A stretch of 64,000 nt of DNA from Bacteroidetes bacterium GWF2_41_31. GTDB lineage: Bacteria; Bacteroidota; Bacteroidia; Bacteroidales; F082. Positions 1 through 8,716 of the stretch are shown here, piece by piece. The stretch is from assembly GCA_001769215.1 (NCBI GenBank), contig MEOL01000052.1, forward strand, positions 62,001 through 126,000. The letters run 5' to 3'. How positions within the stretch are numbered: position 1 is the first letter of the stretch; each line of letters opens with the position of its first letter. The position numbers and the translations under genes were made by a program. The notes under the pieces are model-generated. The model was not told the origin of the DNA, did not search any database, and saw nothing but the letters and a program-made list of their open reading frames with translations.

Positions 1-529
1 AGTTCTTTCCAAACTGCCGATTCACGCTTTCGACTATTTGCGACAATTCAACGGTGCCAGCCTTTGCAGTAAAATTAAGATAAAGATTCTGGGATGTCCC
101 TTTGTAGGACAGGAGGTGCCGACCCCAAATAATGACCATGGCTACAGCAAAAGCACTGACCACAACCAGTGTTTGGTTGGCACCCAGGCCCAATCCAAGT
201 GAAATGGCGAAAAACAGATAGGCCAGTTCTTCCGGTTCTTTTATGGCAGCTCTGAAGCGCACAATGGAGAGTGCTCCGACCAAACCCAAAGACAATGCCA
301 GTGAGGATTTTACAATGGAGATAATTAACATGGTGGTGAAAGCAATGAGCAAAAATGTTCCTGCAAACTGCCTTCTGTTTGAGATGGTTCTGCCACACCT
401 GATGTAAGAAAATTCAAGAATAATGGCCAAAATGATGATAACACCTGAATTTACCAAAAAATCAGTCAATGACACCTGTTGTTCCTGCGTGATTAAAAAT
501 TTTTGGAACAATCCCCATTTATCGTTCAT
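1..529 (-). CDS. DUF4956 family membrane protein (3' end outside window)
   Basis: The reading frame is open to the window edge, so only about 176 N-terminal residues are visible. The start is the ATG at 529-527. The protein begins MNDKWGLFQKFLITQEQQ and has about four hydrophobic segments. Its core, SLGLVGALSIVRFRAAIKEP followed by EELAYLFFAISLGLGLGA, is the conserved signature of DUF4956. The C-terminal part after YKGTSQNLYLNF looks like the start of a soluble domain. Members of this family are often found beside VTC-type polyphosphate polymerases and CotH-kinase proteins; a CotH protein lies just upstream here on the same strand, so a polymerase gene may follow beyond the left edge (inference). 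A -7-like motif lies 35 bases upstream of the start. The exact biochemical role of DUF4956 is not known to me. Confidence 0.88.
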   Translation of the reverse strand, partial: MNDKWGLFQKFLITQEQQVSLTDFLVNSGVIIILAIILEFSYIRCGRTISNRRQFAGTFLLIAFTTMLIISIVKSSLALSLGLVGALSIVRFRAAIKEPEELAYLFFAISLGLGLGANQTLVVVSAFAVAMVIIWGRHLLSYKGTSQNLYLNFTAKAGTVELSQIVESVNRQFGKN

Positions 530-563
530 GTTACTTATGGTTTAAGTTTTCTTTAAGAATTTG

Positions 564-571
564 CAAAGGTA
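564..571 (-). promoter_or_regulatory. -7 box (TACCTTTG) of the DUF4956 gene
   Basis: Read on the minus strand the site is TACCTTTG, matching the Bacteroidota -7 consensus TAnnTTTG, about 35 bases before the start codon. No TTG sits at the expected 19-base spacing, so the -33 part is unsupported. Confidence 0.45.
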
Positions 572-961
572 GAAAAAAGTGTAAATAACGGCATCATACA
601 ATGTTACAAATGCCTTGATGAAGGGTTGTAAAAATACCGAATAAGTTGGGGAATGGACTTTATGTTCAAGAGAATTGGATAAACTTCCATTACCTGGCTT
701 TTTTATGGTTCAAAAAGCCAGATTGCATCTAGTGTTAACATGGAATTAACTCTGATATTATTCCCAATTGCCTTTTGTTCTATTGATTCCATACACTGTT
801 TATGATTACTTTTAGTTCATGTAGGCGCAAAAATAAGTAAATATCAGGAAAAACAATTTTAATGGATATCGTTTCGAGACTTATTATCCACAAATGCAAC
901 TACCATGTTGGCATTCGCAAGCTAATTTGGATGGGCAACTAATAATACAGAGATACAATAT
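572..961. other. Intergenic stretch without a recognised gene
   Basis: AT-rich spacer between the DUF4956 gene and the small lipoprotein gene on the same strand. No frame of useful length with plausible composition is seen on either strand, and no repeat shared with the rest of the window. Confidence 0.6.
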
Positions 962-1003
962 CAACAAACCCGCCATCAGGTTAAACTGTTGGCGGGTTTG
1001 TTG
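962..1003 (-). terminator. Perfect 14-bp hairpin downstream of the lipoprotein gene
   Basis: Arms CAACAAACCCGCCA (962-975) and TGGCGGGTTTGTTG (990-1003) are exact reverse complements around a 14-base loop. The hairpin lies about 60 bases past the stop of the minus-strand gene ending at 1066, so it probably ends that transcript. It lacks a long T run on the minus side. Confidence 0.6.
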
Positions 1004-1065
1004 GTTTGATGATTTTAGGCAAAATGCAATAAAAAGCCTTGTGATAAACTCCTGACAGAATCAGG

Positions 1066-1611
1066 CTAGAGTGGGTTAGCTACAACTAAAGTACCGTAAA
1101 GGGTATGAAAAGTCAGGCTTAGGTCATCTTCATCTGTTTGCCCTGAAAATGTGACGGTGAATACTTTTTGGGCATCCAGGATATCTTTTAATTTATCAAG
1201 CTGTCCCGCTTCGTTGGTTAACGAAAATACACTGCCTTGAACAAGCGGTTCGTTAGTAAATACCCAATGGGCACTTGGCATATCCGTTGCTGTAATATTC
1301 AGGTCAGCTGTAATTAGTACGGCATTTTTATTAATCCAGGTAATGGTTCCTGTGGCTTCTTCAATCGTAATCGATTTAATCTTATCGGCATACTCGGCAA
1401 ACTTGTCGTTTGAGAGGGGATCGATTGTTGCGGATTCACTGAATACCCCGTTAATTCCGGCCTTCATGGCATCAGGAGTAACTACAATATCCATATCTGC
1501 TTCGTAATCGGCACGAAATGTTACATCAAGAAGGTCCTTGGTTGCATTACATGCAGGAAACACCATGCTTGAAAGCATGAAAACGAATAATAAACGGCTT
1601 AAATTTTTCAT
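1066..1611 (-). CDS. Small secreted lipoprotein, function unknown
   Basis: The frame extends further upstream, but the start at 1611 gives a clean lipoprotein signal: MKNLSRLLFVFMLSSMVFPAC, with the lipidated Cys at position 21 (lipobox FPAC). The mature part of about 160 residues is rich in Asp, Thr and aliphatic residues with alternating hydrophobic pattern (for example ITIEEATGTITWINKNAVLI), suggesting a beta-sandwich. A -7 box (TATATTTG read on the minus strand) lies at 1655-1648. It lies between the CotH protein gene and the DUF4956 gene in the same direction, so it may belong to the same envelope cluster, although the spacing on both sides (about 110 and 540 bases) argues for separate transcripts. 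I do not recognise a family. Confidence 0.75.
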   Translation of the reverse strand: MKNLSRLLFVFMLSSMVFPACNATKDLLDVTFRADYEADMDIVVTPDAMKAGINGVFSESATIDPLSNDKFAEYADKIKSITIEEATGTITWINKNAVLITADLNITATDMPSAHWVFTNEPLVQGSVFSLTNEAGQLDKLKDILDAQKVFTVTFSGQTDEDDLSLTFHTLYGTLVVANPL

Positions 1612-1647
1612 GATTTTTAGTTTTAAATATTTCTCAGGTTTAAGTAG

Positions 1648-1655
1648 CAAATATA
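1648..1655 (-). promoter_or_regulatory. -7 box (TATATTTG) of the small lipoprotein gene
   Basis: Minus-strand TATATTTG, 36 bases before the chosen start at 1611. It lies inside the upstream extension of the frame, which supports the shorter start. No -33 TTG at standard spacing. Confidence 0.5.
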
Positions 1656-1722
1656 ACACTAAAAAGCATAAAAAGGGAGGTTAATTATAATAATTTTAAA
1701 TAGCCGTCCTTCTGAATCCTGA

Positions 1723-4700
1723 TCAATAAAACAAATTAGATGCATCTTTCACAGAACCAGGTATTTCTGTACCATCTTTTATCACCATGGAGCCCACTTC
1801 GATCAGCATTTCTGTTTGGGCGTTTTGGATGGCTGATTGGTTGAAAATAAGCCTTCCGTGTCCGAATTCCGGTTTTTTCTGCAATAGGACCAACCCATAA
1901 TTACAATCGAGCACCTTTGTTCCGGTTACCTCAACGATGGATAAATCTTTGCTTGCGATTCCGATATTGCATCTTCTGATGTTGGTGTTTTTTACGGTAA
2001 GATGCGACAATTCACCACCGCTAATTCCTTTATCAGAAGCTTTGTCGATGGTTACATCCTGAATGGTGATGGTACTTCCCGAAAAATCGATGGCATCGTT
2101 TCCGAGGTTGGTAAATTTACAGTTAAGTACCAATCCATTGCTGAAGTCCGAATCAAAGGCATCGCCCCAGATGTAGTCGAAGGTAACATCTTCTGTCAAA
2201 AACTTTGAGCGTATAATATTCAACCCGTCTTCGCATTGATTTCGGTACACCACCGAATGTATCATATCCACATCTGATTCGTAAAAGGTAACAGCTCCGG
2301 TAAGTACCCATCCCTTGTAATTCAATGTGTTGAGGTTTTCGAACCGGGTATATTCCACGTGTGACCGGCCTTCAGCCTGCAACACCGTAAATCCATTACC
2401 GGTAAAATCGGAGGAAGTGATGACGATAGGTGCATCGGGAGTACCTTGCATGATGACGGGGGAATAGGAAATAAACATGGCATTTTCAACCAAATTCATC
2501 ACCGTTCCGGGTTCAAAATGAACCGTGTAACCTTCTGGAATTATAAATGGTTTATTGATCACCAGGCTATCATTCTTGATGTAGATATTATGTTTTACAA
2601 TCCTTTCAATAAAAGGGTTGTTCGCCAGATCTATCTGCTGAAAGAGTTCTTGTTGCGGAGTTATTCCTGAGGGATATGGCCAACGATGGATAGGTATTTT
2701 AAAAATATCCTCTTGGTTCTTTAGTGTAAAAAAAACAAAATTGGAAACAGAATCCACTGTTAGATTCCTGACCACACCGTCTAATCCCTGAGAATAAGCC
2801 TCTATACTTGGCTTTGAATCGAAATAATTAAAGATAAATTTATCCTTTATGCTTGTCCCCACGAGTATTACTTCCTGCGGATAATAATTATGAATACCGA
2901 TCACCATGCTATCACCCTCATGCGATTCCATGTAGGCATTCACAAAAAATTCAGGGGTGTTTTCAAAGGTACTGGTATCGGTATAATGTTGCTTTTGTAT
3001 TTCAGGCCGCCCCTGGATGGTATCCAAATATAAGTTCAGCTTTACCGTAAGTTCCGGTAAATAATTTCTAATACCTTCGGCACTTCGCCTAAAAAAACTG
3101 GTGTCGTAACGATAGCGAACAAATTCAAGTTTTAAGAGTGAATCGTAGTGACGTTCTTCATTTGACAAAGAAAAAAGTATAGAATCGATGGATTTTTTAT
3201 TGCTAAACTCTGCCAATTTATCCAGGTATTTTCCCACAAAAACCGAATCACGAAAAAAATCAAAATATAAATATTCTTCTTCCTTTAAATAGGTTGAATT
3301 CATAACAACGTTTGCCTGATTGTCACTGATGCTGACATCCGTTGCCGGTAGATCTGTGTACCCATCAAACGCAATTGGTTCCAGTTTGTTTAATACCGGA
3401 TTGTAATAAAACCGCTGATTATGCCAGACCATACCATGGCGGGCATGTGTTAAATCGAGCATCGCAAAATAAGCAGCCAATTTATCAATATCAAATATCT
3501 GACTGGCAGGCATCAGATGCGCTCTGTATTGATACATGAGCTTTTGAGCAGTAATAAATTGACTAAATAACACTGGTGAGTCCTGAACTTTCCCTTCCCC
3601 AAATGGTTCAATTTCAGCTGCCTCAAAAAAAGGCAGGGTTTTCCAAACTTTTTTCTTGATAAGAATTTTTTGAATCTGCCACATAGCCTCTTCCGAAAAC
3701 TTCACTATGGGTCCTTCGCGGCGATTATTGCTTTCTACAATTTGTTTTTCAAAATGTTCTTCCCAGGCATAGAGACCTTTTGATTGATTGTTTACGATGA
3801 GTGGTACAAACCCATATCGGGTGGTCAACACATCTTTACTTTCATAAAGTTTATGAGCCATCCATTCCATCATAAAATCACGAGCCTCGGGCGTTTGAAC
3901 AGAGAATGTTCTCAAGCGATTCCATGCGTTTCCTTTACCTACTTTAATCCGGTACGACCACTTATCACCCCAAAGGTGATCAAGCCAATCGCCTTTCAAC
4001 CGAAGCTTTACCTTCATCATTTTGGAATCCCCATACACAAATCCCTTCACCCAATCATTGTCGGAGCTTTGCAAAACACCTTCACTAATTGCTTCTCTCC
4101 GTTTGTTGTATATTTTAAGATAAGCAAAAGTATCCATTTCAATTACAAGAGGTTGCTCCCGATAATTGGGATAATCAGGTCTTTTCAGCCTTTTTACCAC
4201 CAGGTCATCAAAAAAAACGGAATCAGTTCCATTATTCCACACATAAAACATTAAATCCTGATTTGAAAGAAGAGGAGAGGTTAAAACATCCAATTGTAGT
4301 TTTACCCACCCATTCGGTGTGCTATCAACAGCAGATGTTGTGGCCTCGTATAATAACTCAGTGTTATCAGCGGCAACAACAAGGGCACCTTTTCCGTTTT
4401 TGGATTTCCTCCACACACTTACATTAAAATACCAATCCGGATCCACACTATTTATTTTATATCCCATCGCAAAAGCCTGGGTCTTTGGAATGGTAAGTGC
4501 AGAATACTTTCCTGAATGAGCCTCCAAACTGCTTTGCGTGATTCCATTGGCAAAAAAGACAGTTGAGTCGTCCTTTGAAAGATATAAATCCTTCCCGTGA
4601 TTTCTCATTTCGGCATTACAAATTACAATTTTTCCAGGTAAAAATTGATCTGGTTGTTTACAGGCAGATTGAAAAAAAACTACCGTACCAACGAGAAAGA

Positions 4701-4737
4701 CTATCCCTATATAAGTATATTTGCTATTCCAATTCAT
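1723..4737 (-). CDS. CotH-kinase-family lipoprotein with C-terminal parallel beta-helix
   Basis: A 1004-residue exported protein. Signal peptide with candidate lipobox QSAC (Cys26). Residues about 40-180 look like a carbohydrate-binding-like beta-sandwich (GKYSALTIPKTQAFAMGYKI, then WYFNVSVWRKS). The CotH-like kinase region spans about 190-560: KMMKVKLRLKGDWLDHLWG, then SYRIKVGKGNAWNRLRTFSV, GLYAWEEHFEKQIVE, and the later NQRFYYNPVLNKLEPIAFD, which corresponds to the metal-binding Asp segment near the end of CotH kinases. Residues about 700-1000 are a right-handed beta-helix with repeated short strands (NLGNDAIDFSGSTITIQDV). Known CotH proteins phosphorylate spore coat proteins; in Bacteroidota the substrate is unknown, and the beta-helix suggests binding of a surface polymer (inference). 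Has a perfect promoter that lies inside the start of the divergent neighbour. Confidence 0.85.
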   Translation of the reverse strand: MNWNSKYTYIGIVFLVGTVVFFQSACKQPDQFLPGKIVICNAEMRNHGKDLYLSKDDSTVFFANGITQSSLEAHSGKYSALTIPKTQAFAMGYKINSVDPDWYFNVSVWRKSKNGKGALVVAADNTELLYEATTSAVDSTPNGWVKLQLDVLTSPLLSNQDLMFYVWNNGTDSVFFDDLVVKRLKRPDYPNYREQPLVIEMDTFAYLKIYNKRREAISEGVLQSSDNDWVKGFVYGDSKMMKVKLRLKGDWLDHLWGDKWSYRIKVGKGNAWNRLRTFSVQTPEARDFMMEWMAHKLYESKDVLTTRYGFVPLIVNNQSKGLYAWEEHFEKQIVESNNRREGPIVKFSEEAMWQIQKILIKKKVWKTLPFFEAAEIEPFGEGKVQDSPVLFSQFITAQKLMYQYRAHLMPASQIFDIDKLAAYFAMLDLTHARHGMVWHNQRFYYNPVLNKLEPIAFDGYTDLPATDVSISDNQANVVMNSTYLKEEEYLYFDFFRDSVFVGKYLDKLAEFSNKKSIDSILFSLSNEERHYDSLLKLEFVRYRYDTSFFRRSAEGIRNYLPELTVKLNLYLDTIQGRPEIQKQHYTDTSTFENTPEFFVNAYMESHEGDSMVIGIHNYYPQEVILVGTSIKDKFIFNYFDSKPSIEAYSQGLDGVVRNLTVDSVSNFVFFTLKNQEDIFKIPIHRWPYPSGITPQQELFQQIDLANNPFIERIVKHNIYIKNDSLVINKPFIIPEGYTVHFEPGTVMNLVENAMFISYSPVIMQGTPDAPIVITSSDFTGNGFTVLQAEGRSHVEYTRFENLNTLNYKGWVLTGAVTFYESDVDMIHSVVYRNQCEDGLNIIRSKFLTEDVTFDYIWGDAFDSDFSNGLVLNCKFTNLGNDAIDFSGSTITIQDVTIDKASDKGISGGELSHLTVKNTNIRRCNIGIASKDLSIVEVTGTKVLDCNYGLVLLQKKPEFGHGRLIFNQSAIQNAQTEMLIEVGSMVIKDGTEIPGSVKDASNLFY

Positions 4738-4768
4738 GCTTACTGATTATTGACATGATTTACAACCG

Positions 4769-4798
4769 CAAAGATAGATGAATTCAAACCAACCTCAA
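4769..4798 (-). promoter_or_regulatory. Consensus promoter of the CotH gene (TTG-N19-TATCTTTG)
   Basis: On the minus strand TTG (4798-4796) is followed after exactly 19 bases by TATCTTTG (4776-4769), matching the Bacteroidota consensus. The -33 element and spacer lie inside codons 1-7 of the divergent gene starting at 4778, so the two transcription units overlap head to head. Confidence 0.7.
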
Positions 4799-6265
4799 AT
4801 CAGGAAGAAAACATTACTACTTGCCTTTATTGGCTTAGTTATGGTTCATACGGGTATCTCACAAAATAATCCCGGGTTAACTTTTGGGGGTAGCAACAAC
4901 GACAATGGTTATGCACTATGCCTCACTCAGGAAGGTGGATATATCATATCAGGTGCTTCAAGAAGTTTTACCAGCAATGCCGATGATATTTACTTGAATA
5001 AAATTTCTAACTCAGGAAACCTGATATGGTCAATGACTTATGGTGGTCCTCATCAGGATTTTGCACGATCAATCATATCTATTGATGGAGGTTTTCTACT
5101 ACTTGGTGATGTTTGGGATGGCGGTGATCCAAGGACATCAATGTATCTGTGTAAATTGGATTTGGATGGGAACAAATTATGGGACAAACAATTTGGAACT
5201 GGATACGATGAAAAGGGTTTTAAGGTCAAACAGGCAGCCAATGGCGATTTTCTACTTCTCGGATATAGTCGTGGTTACGACTTGGTGGGCGATGTATTTT
5301 TAGTGAGAACTGACAATCTGGGCAATGAACTTTGGCACAACAGCTATGGATACGACCGTGAAGATTATGCCATGGATATTCTTGAAAATGAGGACGGAAC
5401 AATCATGATAGCAGGCACCAAAAATGGCTTTTTTAATGATGTTCATGCAGATTATGAGCGCCATGACGCAGATATGTTGGTTATCAAGGTGGAATCTGGA
5501 GGTCAGGAAATCTGGAGACAGTTATATGGTTTGGACAATCATGATTTTGGTTATTCAATCAAAAAAGCTCAGGATGGCGGATATTATCTTTTTGGCTCAT
5601 CCCAAAGTTACGGTGAAGGCAGTTTTGATATGTTACTAATTAAAATAAACGAAAGTGGAGTTGAAGAGTGGCACCAAAGCTATGGTGGCCCTGAATATGA
5701 GTATGGGATGTCTTTGGATTTGAACCAAAATAATGAACTGTTTTTGTTCGGAACCACTAAAAGTTTTGGACAAAATAGCAGTGCCGATTTTTATCTGATA
5801 AAGTCCGATGATCAGGGCAATGCACTGTGGGAGATTACAATTGGCGGTGATAATATTGATTATGGTTATTCTGTGGTAGCCACCGCAGACAGTGGCTGTG
5901 CTGTTGTAGGCAGCTCACAAAGTTTTGGCTCAGGCATGTTTGATGTTTTGTTTGTTAAAATAGATAAAAACGGGCTTATCGAGAACCTGATGAATGGTAT
6001 TGATACATTATTGGATAATCAAATTGTGATTGCTCCAAACCCGGTCAGTAATACCGGGCACATCTTATTGAACGAAGCAAATATGACCGCATCAAGAACC
6101 CTGGAAATAAAAACAATCAATGGAAGCCTGATAAAAAAATATCGGCTTACTGCACCTGATTTGTCGTTCAATGTTATGGGTCTTCCGGCTGCAATTTATG
6201 TTTACACACTTTATTCTGATGACCCCTCAGCACAGGTATTTAGAGGTAAATTAATTGTCCGCTGA
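4778..6265 (+). CDS. Secreted beta-propeller-like repeat protein with T9SS sorting domain
   Basis: A 495-residue exported protein with signal peptide (LLLAFIGLVMVHTGIS, cleavage before QNNPG). Residues 30-400 hold about seven repeats of about 50 residues with the pattern GG-x-NDNGYAL...GGYIISGASRS...ADDIYLNKISNSGNLIW, including repeated 'W...YGG...DYG', 'GSSQSFG' and 'K-x-D-x-x-G' turns, a pattern found in Bacteroidota delta-60/propeller-like surface proteins. The last 75 residues (IAPNPVSNTGHILL ... GKLIVR) are a typical type A T9SS C-terminal domain, so the product should be exported through the outer membrane and anchored or released. No catalytic motif is seen. It is head to head with the CotH gene and its stop lies only 3 bases from the stop of the convergent phosphoesterase gene. 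Confidence 0.85.
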   Translation: MNSNQPQIRKKTLLLAFIGLVMVHTGISQNNPGLTFGGSNNDNGYALCLTQEGGYIISGASRSFTSNADDIYLNKISNSGNLIWSMTYGGPHQDFARSIISIDGGFLLLGDVWDGGDPRTSMYLCKLDLDGNKLWDKQFGTGYDEKGFKVKQAANGDFLLLGYSRGYDLVGDVFLVRTDNLGNELWHNSYGYDREDYAMDILENEDGTIMIAGTKNGFFNDVHADYERHDADMLVIKVESGGQEIWRQLYGLDNHDFGYSIKKAQDGGYYLFGSSQSYGEGSFDMLLIKINESGVEEWHQSYGGPEYEYGMSLDLNQNNELFLFGTTKSFGQNSSADFYLIKSDDQGNALWEITIGGDNIDYGYSVVATADSGCAVVGSSQSFGSGMFDVLFVKIDKNGLIENLMNGIDTLLDNQIVIAPNPVSNTGHILLNEANMTASRTLEIKTINGSLIKKYRLTAPDLSFNVMGLPAAIYVYTLYSDDPSAQVFRGKLIVR

Positions 6266-6268
6266 TTT

Positions 6269-7114
6269 TTAATGGATCAGTAAAGAATCCAGATTATGAA
6301 ACCCATAATCAAGTTGTTTATTTTCAATATTATAATTAAATATCAAGACATTATTATCAGGTTCATTGTTATAAAGCCCGCATCCTAAGAAATGGATGCC
6401 CTCATCCGAGTCCATTTGAAATTTTTTTGGACCAGCCCCCATATCTCCCATCACGCATATAACTTCAATTCCACGTTGTTTTACCTCCAATAATTTAGGG
6501 TAAACGACCTGAACAAAATTGGTGTTTACGGAGTCACAATTGGCATTCCAGTACCTTAGATCGCTTTGTCCATAAACCCCTGGTGGTGGCAAGCCAGGCA
6601 CATCACGCCATAAACCATGATGCATGATCAAAATTAAATACCTGGATTCCTGAATGGTATCACAAACATTTGTAATAATACTGTACTCATTATCAATATC
6701 CTCGCAATTTGTAGGCACCAAATTGGTATTCAGAACAATTCGGGTAATTCCATATGAGCTATAAGCATAATAGGTGGATCTGCCCGTCAATTCTTCATAC
6801 CACTCCCAGTTGCCATTTCGGGCGTCATGGTTTCCGAGTGTCCAGTGCGTTTCAGGATTTCCCAGATTAAATAAACTATCGATATATTGCATGGTAGAGT
6901 AATTCAACATGGCTTCGGAACACACATCCCCGCCAAGCCAAATACCTGCATAGGGAGTTTTATCCAATTGCTCAAGGCGATAATCGACTTTGTCTCCTGC
7001 TGTAGCTGGTTGATAACAATGCCCTGCAAACAGAAACTTAACTGTAGACTGAGCTTCTATTGAAGAACTGAATAAACAAAGTAAAAGTGCAAAAATCAGA
7101 TGTTGAATGCGCAT
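6269..7114 (-). CDS. Secreted calcineurin-like metallophosphoesterase
   Basis: A 281-residue protein with a signal peptide (LIFALLLCLFSSSIEA, then QSTV). The calcineurin-like metal-site blocks appear in order: FAGHCYQ (a variant of the D-x-H block, with Gly in place of Asp), WLGGDVC (GGD block), TLGNHDARNG (GNHD block), LIMHHGLW (the H block) and CVMGDMGAG near the C-terminus (the usual GHxH is replaced by GDMG). Substrate could be a phosphomonoester or phosphodiester in the periplasm or outside the cell. The altered first and last metal blocks make the activity less certain than the fold. Transcribed alone; it converges on the repeat protein with a 3-base gap between the stops. A -7-like TATTTTTG lies at 7161-7154 on the minus strand. 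Confidence 0.82.
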   Translation of the reverse strand: MRIQHLIFALLLCLFSSSIEAQSTVKFLFAGHCYQPATAGDKVDYRLEQLDKTPYAGIWLGGDVCSEAMLNYSTMQYIDSLFNLGNPETHWTLGNHDARNGNWEWYEELTGRSTYYAYSSYGITRIVLNTNLVPTNCEDIDNEYSIITNVCDTIQESRYLILIMHHGLWRDVPGLPPPGVYGQSDLRYWNANCDSVNTNFVQVVYPKLLEVKQRGIEVICVMGDMGAGPKKFQMDSDEGIHFLGCGLYNNEPDNNVLIFNYNIENKQLDYGFHNLDSLLIH

Positions 7115-7153
7115 GAATGAAGTTCTTTAGTTTGATAGAATCTATTACAAATA

Positions 7154-7161
7154 CAAAAATA
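7154..7161 (-). promoter_or_regulatory. -7 box (TATTTTTG) of the phosphoesterase gene
   Basis: Minus-strand TATTTTTG, about 40 bases upstream of the start codon at 7114. No TTG at the 19-base spacing. Confidence 0.4.
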
Positions 7162-7563
7162 CATTTAAACTATTCAGAGGTGATAACCATAACTCTAAAA
7201 GTAATAATTATTGATGTTTTTCTTAACAAGAATGGCTGCGTTGAATTAATTTTTCTTTAAACCAAATATAAGCAATCAATAAGTTTACGCTCCTTACTAA
7301 TTGACAACAAAATAAAATCAAGATACAAAGATCCGGGAATTACAAGATATCTCTGTTAATATAGAAAAATTATGAAAGCCCTTTCTAATAGAATTACTAT
7401 TTTTGCTCAGAAAATTAATAATTACAAACCATTACCTGTCTATTAAGTATCTTTATTTACAACATTTAGTACACCGAAATACAGAGCGATTGCACTTGGA
7501 TTACCTTGAGAAAATAATCCCAAAAGTGCTTAACTAATACTTTTATTTAAGATATCTAAAAAA
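7162..7563. other. AT-rich intergenic region between divergent genes
   Basis: About 400 bases without a credible frame. It separates the minus-strand phosphoesterase from the plus-strand acyltransferase. A weak -7-like TACTTTTA lies at 7538-7545, 19 bases before the acyltransferase start. Nothing else recognisable. Confidence 0.5.
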
Positions 7564-8706
7564 ATGGAACAAAAGAAACCAGACAGGCTGTATTACCCTC
7601 AATTTGATGCCATTCGATTTTTTGCGGCATTTCTAATTATCATTTATCATTCCTATATTGCCTGGGTAGGCTGGTTTGGTGTTCCTGGAATTTTGTCTAT
7701 TGGTGATTACAAGAACCTCTCTGCCTTTGGAGGACATGTCGATAAACTCATTCGTAACATGCCAATGGGAGTTGACATATTCTTTTTCATTAGTGGCTAT
7801 TTATTAACCATACTATTAGTAATGGAAAAACAAAAATACGGGAAAATAAACATTCCAAAATTCTACATTAGACGCGGACTCCGAATCTGGCCACTTTATT
7901 TTTTTCTTATTGCAATCACACCATTCATAATCAACTGGCTTGATGAAAAAAGTCCAGAATACATTTGGACCATTTTATTTGTTAATAATTTCCAAACCAT
8001 TAAAACCGGCATCTGGGAATTTCCTTTTGCTCATTTTTGGTCAATTTGTATCGAAGAACACTTCTATATTTTCTGGCCTTTAATTATTGGTTTTGTTCCT
8101 ATTCGTAAAATGATACCAACTGTTTTAATCCTTATTGGGGTAAGCTGGACATATAAAATTTATACCTATATCTTTCTGGTAGGCAATTGGTATGAGTTGT
8201 ATTTAAATACTTTAAGCAGAATGGATGTTATCTTACTCGGAGGTTTGCTTGCGTTGATTTATATACGTAAACCGTTTGTTTTCAAATTAGATGGATATAT
8301 CCAATTGGGTCTATTAGCAATTTTACTAATAATCCTTTCTTTTGATAATGCATCGGATATTTCAAATATGTTTAATGGGGTCTTGCGCCGTCCGGTTTAT
8401 ATAGTTTTATTAGCTATACCTATGATGGACTTGATGTTTAATCCTTCTCGAATAAATTTCTTTAGCAAAAGAAATCCTGTCCTCTATCTGGGGAAAGTCT
8501 CCTATGGGATATATATGTATGGAAATATCCTGGTACCCATCGTTATCAAAAAAATAATTATGCCATATGGACTCTATAATATTTACATTTATTTTTCTAT
8601 TGTTCTAGTACTTTCGTTATTAGTACCAATCATAAGCTATGAACTGATTGAGAAACCATTTCTAAAGCTTAAGCAGCGATTTGCTTTGGTTAAAACAAGA
8701 ATTTAA
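7564..8706 (+). CDS. Acyltransferase 3 family membrane protein (OafA/YrhL-like)
   Basis: A 380-residue protein with about ten membrane helices. The N-terminal block YPQFDAIRFFAAFLIIIYHS carries the conserved Arg and the HS of the acyltransferase-3 family; VDIFFFISGYLL, FYIRRGLRIWPLYFF and FWSICIEEHFYIFWPLI are the other family blocks (the E-E-H region). The C-terminus LGKVSYGIYMYGN then LIEKPFLKLKQRF is also typical. These enzymes move acetyl or other acyl groups across the inner membrane onto sugars of O-antigen, capsule or peptidoglycan. The acceptor cannot be read from the sequence; the nearby glycosyltransferase genes (14931-18688) suggest a surface glycan. Codon use is AT-rich compared with gdhA or sdhA. 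No partner gene is directly adjacent. Confidence 0.92.
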   Translation: MEQKKPDRLYYPQFDAIRFFAAFLIIIYHSYIAWVGWFGVPGILSIGDYKNLSAFGGHVDKLIRNMPMGVDIFFFISGYLLTILLVMEKQKYGKINIPKFYIRRGLRIWPLYFFLIAITPFIINWLDEKSPEYIWTILFVNNFQTIKTGIWEFPFAHFWSICIEEHFYIFWPLIIGFVPIRKMIPTVLILIGVSWTYKIYTYIFLVGNWYELYLNTLSRMDVILLGGLLALIYIRKPFVFKLDGYIQLGLLAILLIILSFDNASDISNMFNGVLRRPVYIVLLAIPMMDLMFNPSRINFFSKRNPVLYLGKVSYGIYMYGNILVPIVIKKIIMPYGLYNIYIYFSIVLVLSLLVPIISYELIEKPFLKLKQRFALVKTRI

Positions 8707-8716
8707 ATTTCGTAAT

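Noticed and set aside
3784-4254. Plus-strand frame of 156 codons inside the CotH gene
   Set aside because: Antisense shadow of the CotH gene; no promoter or family pattern.
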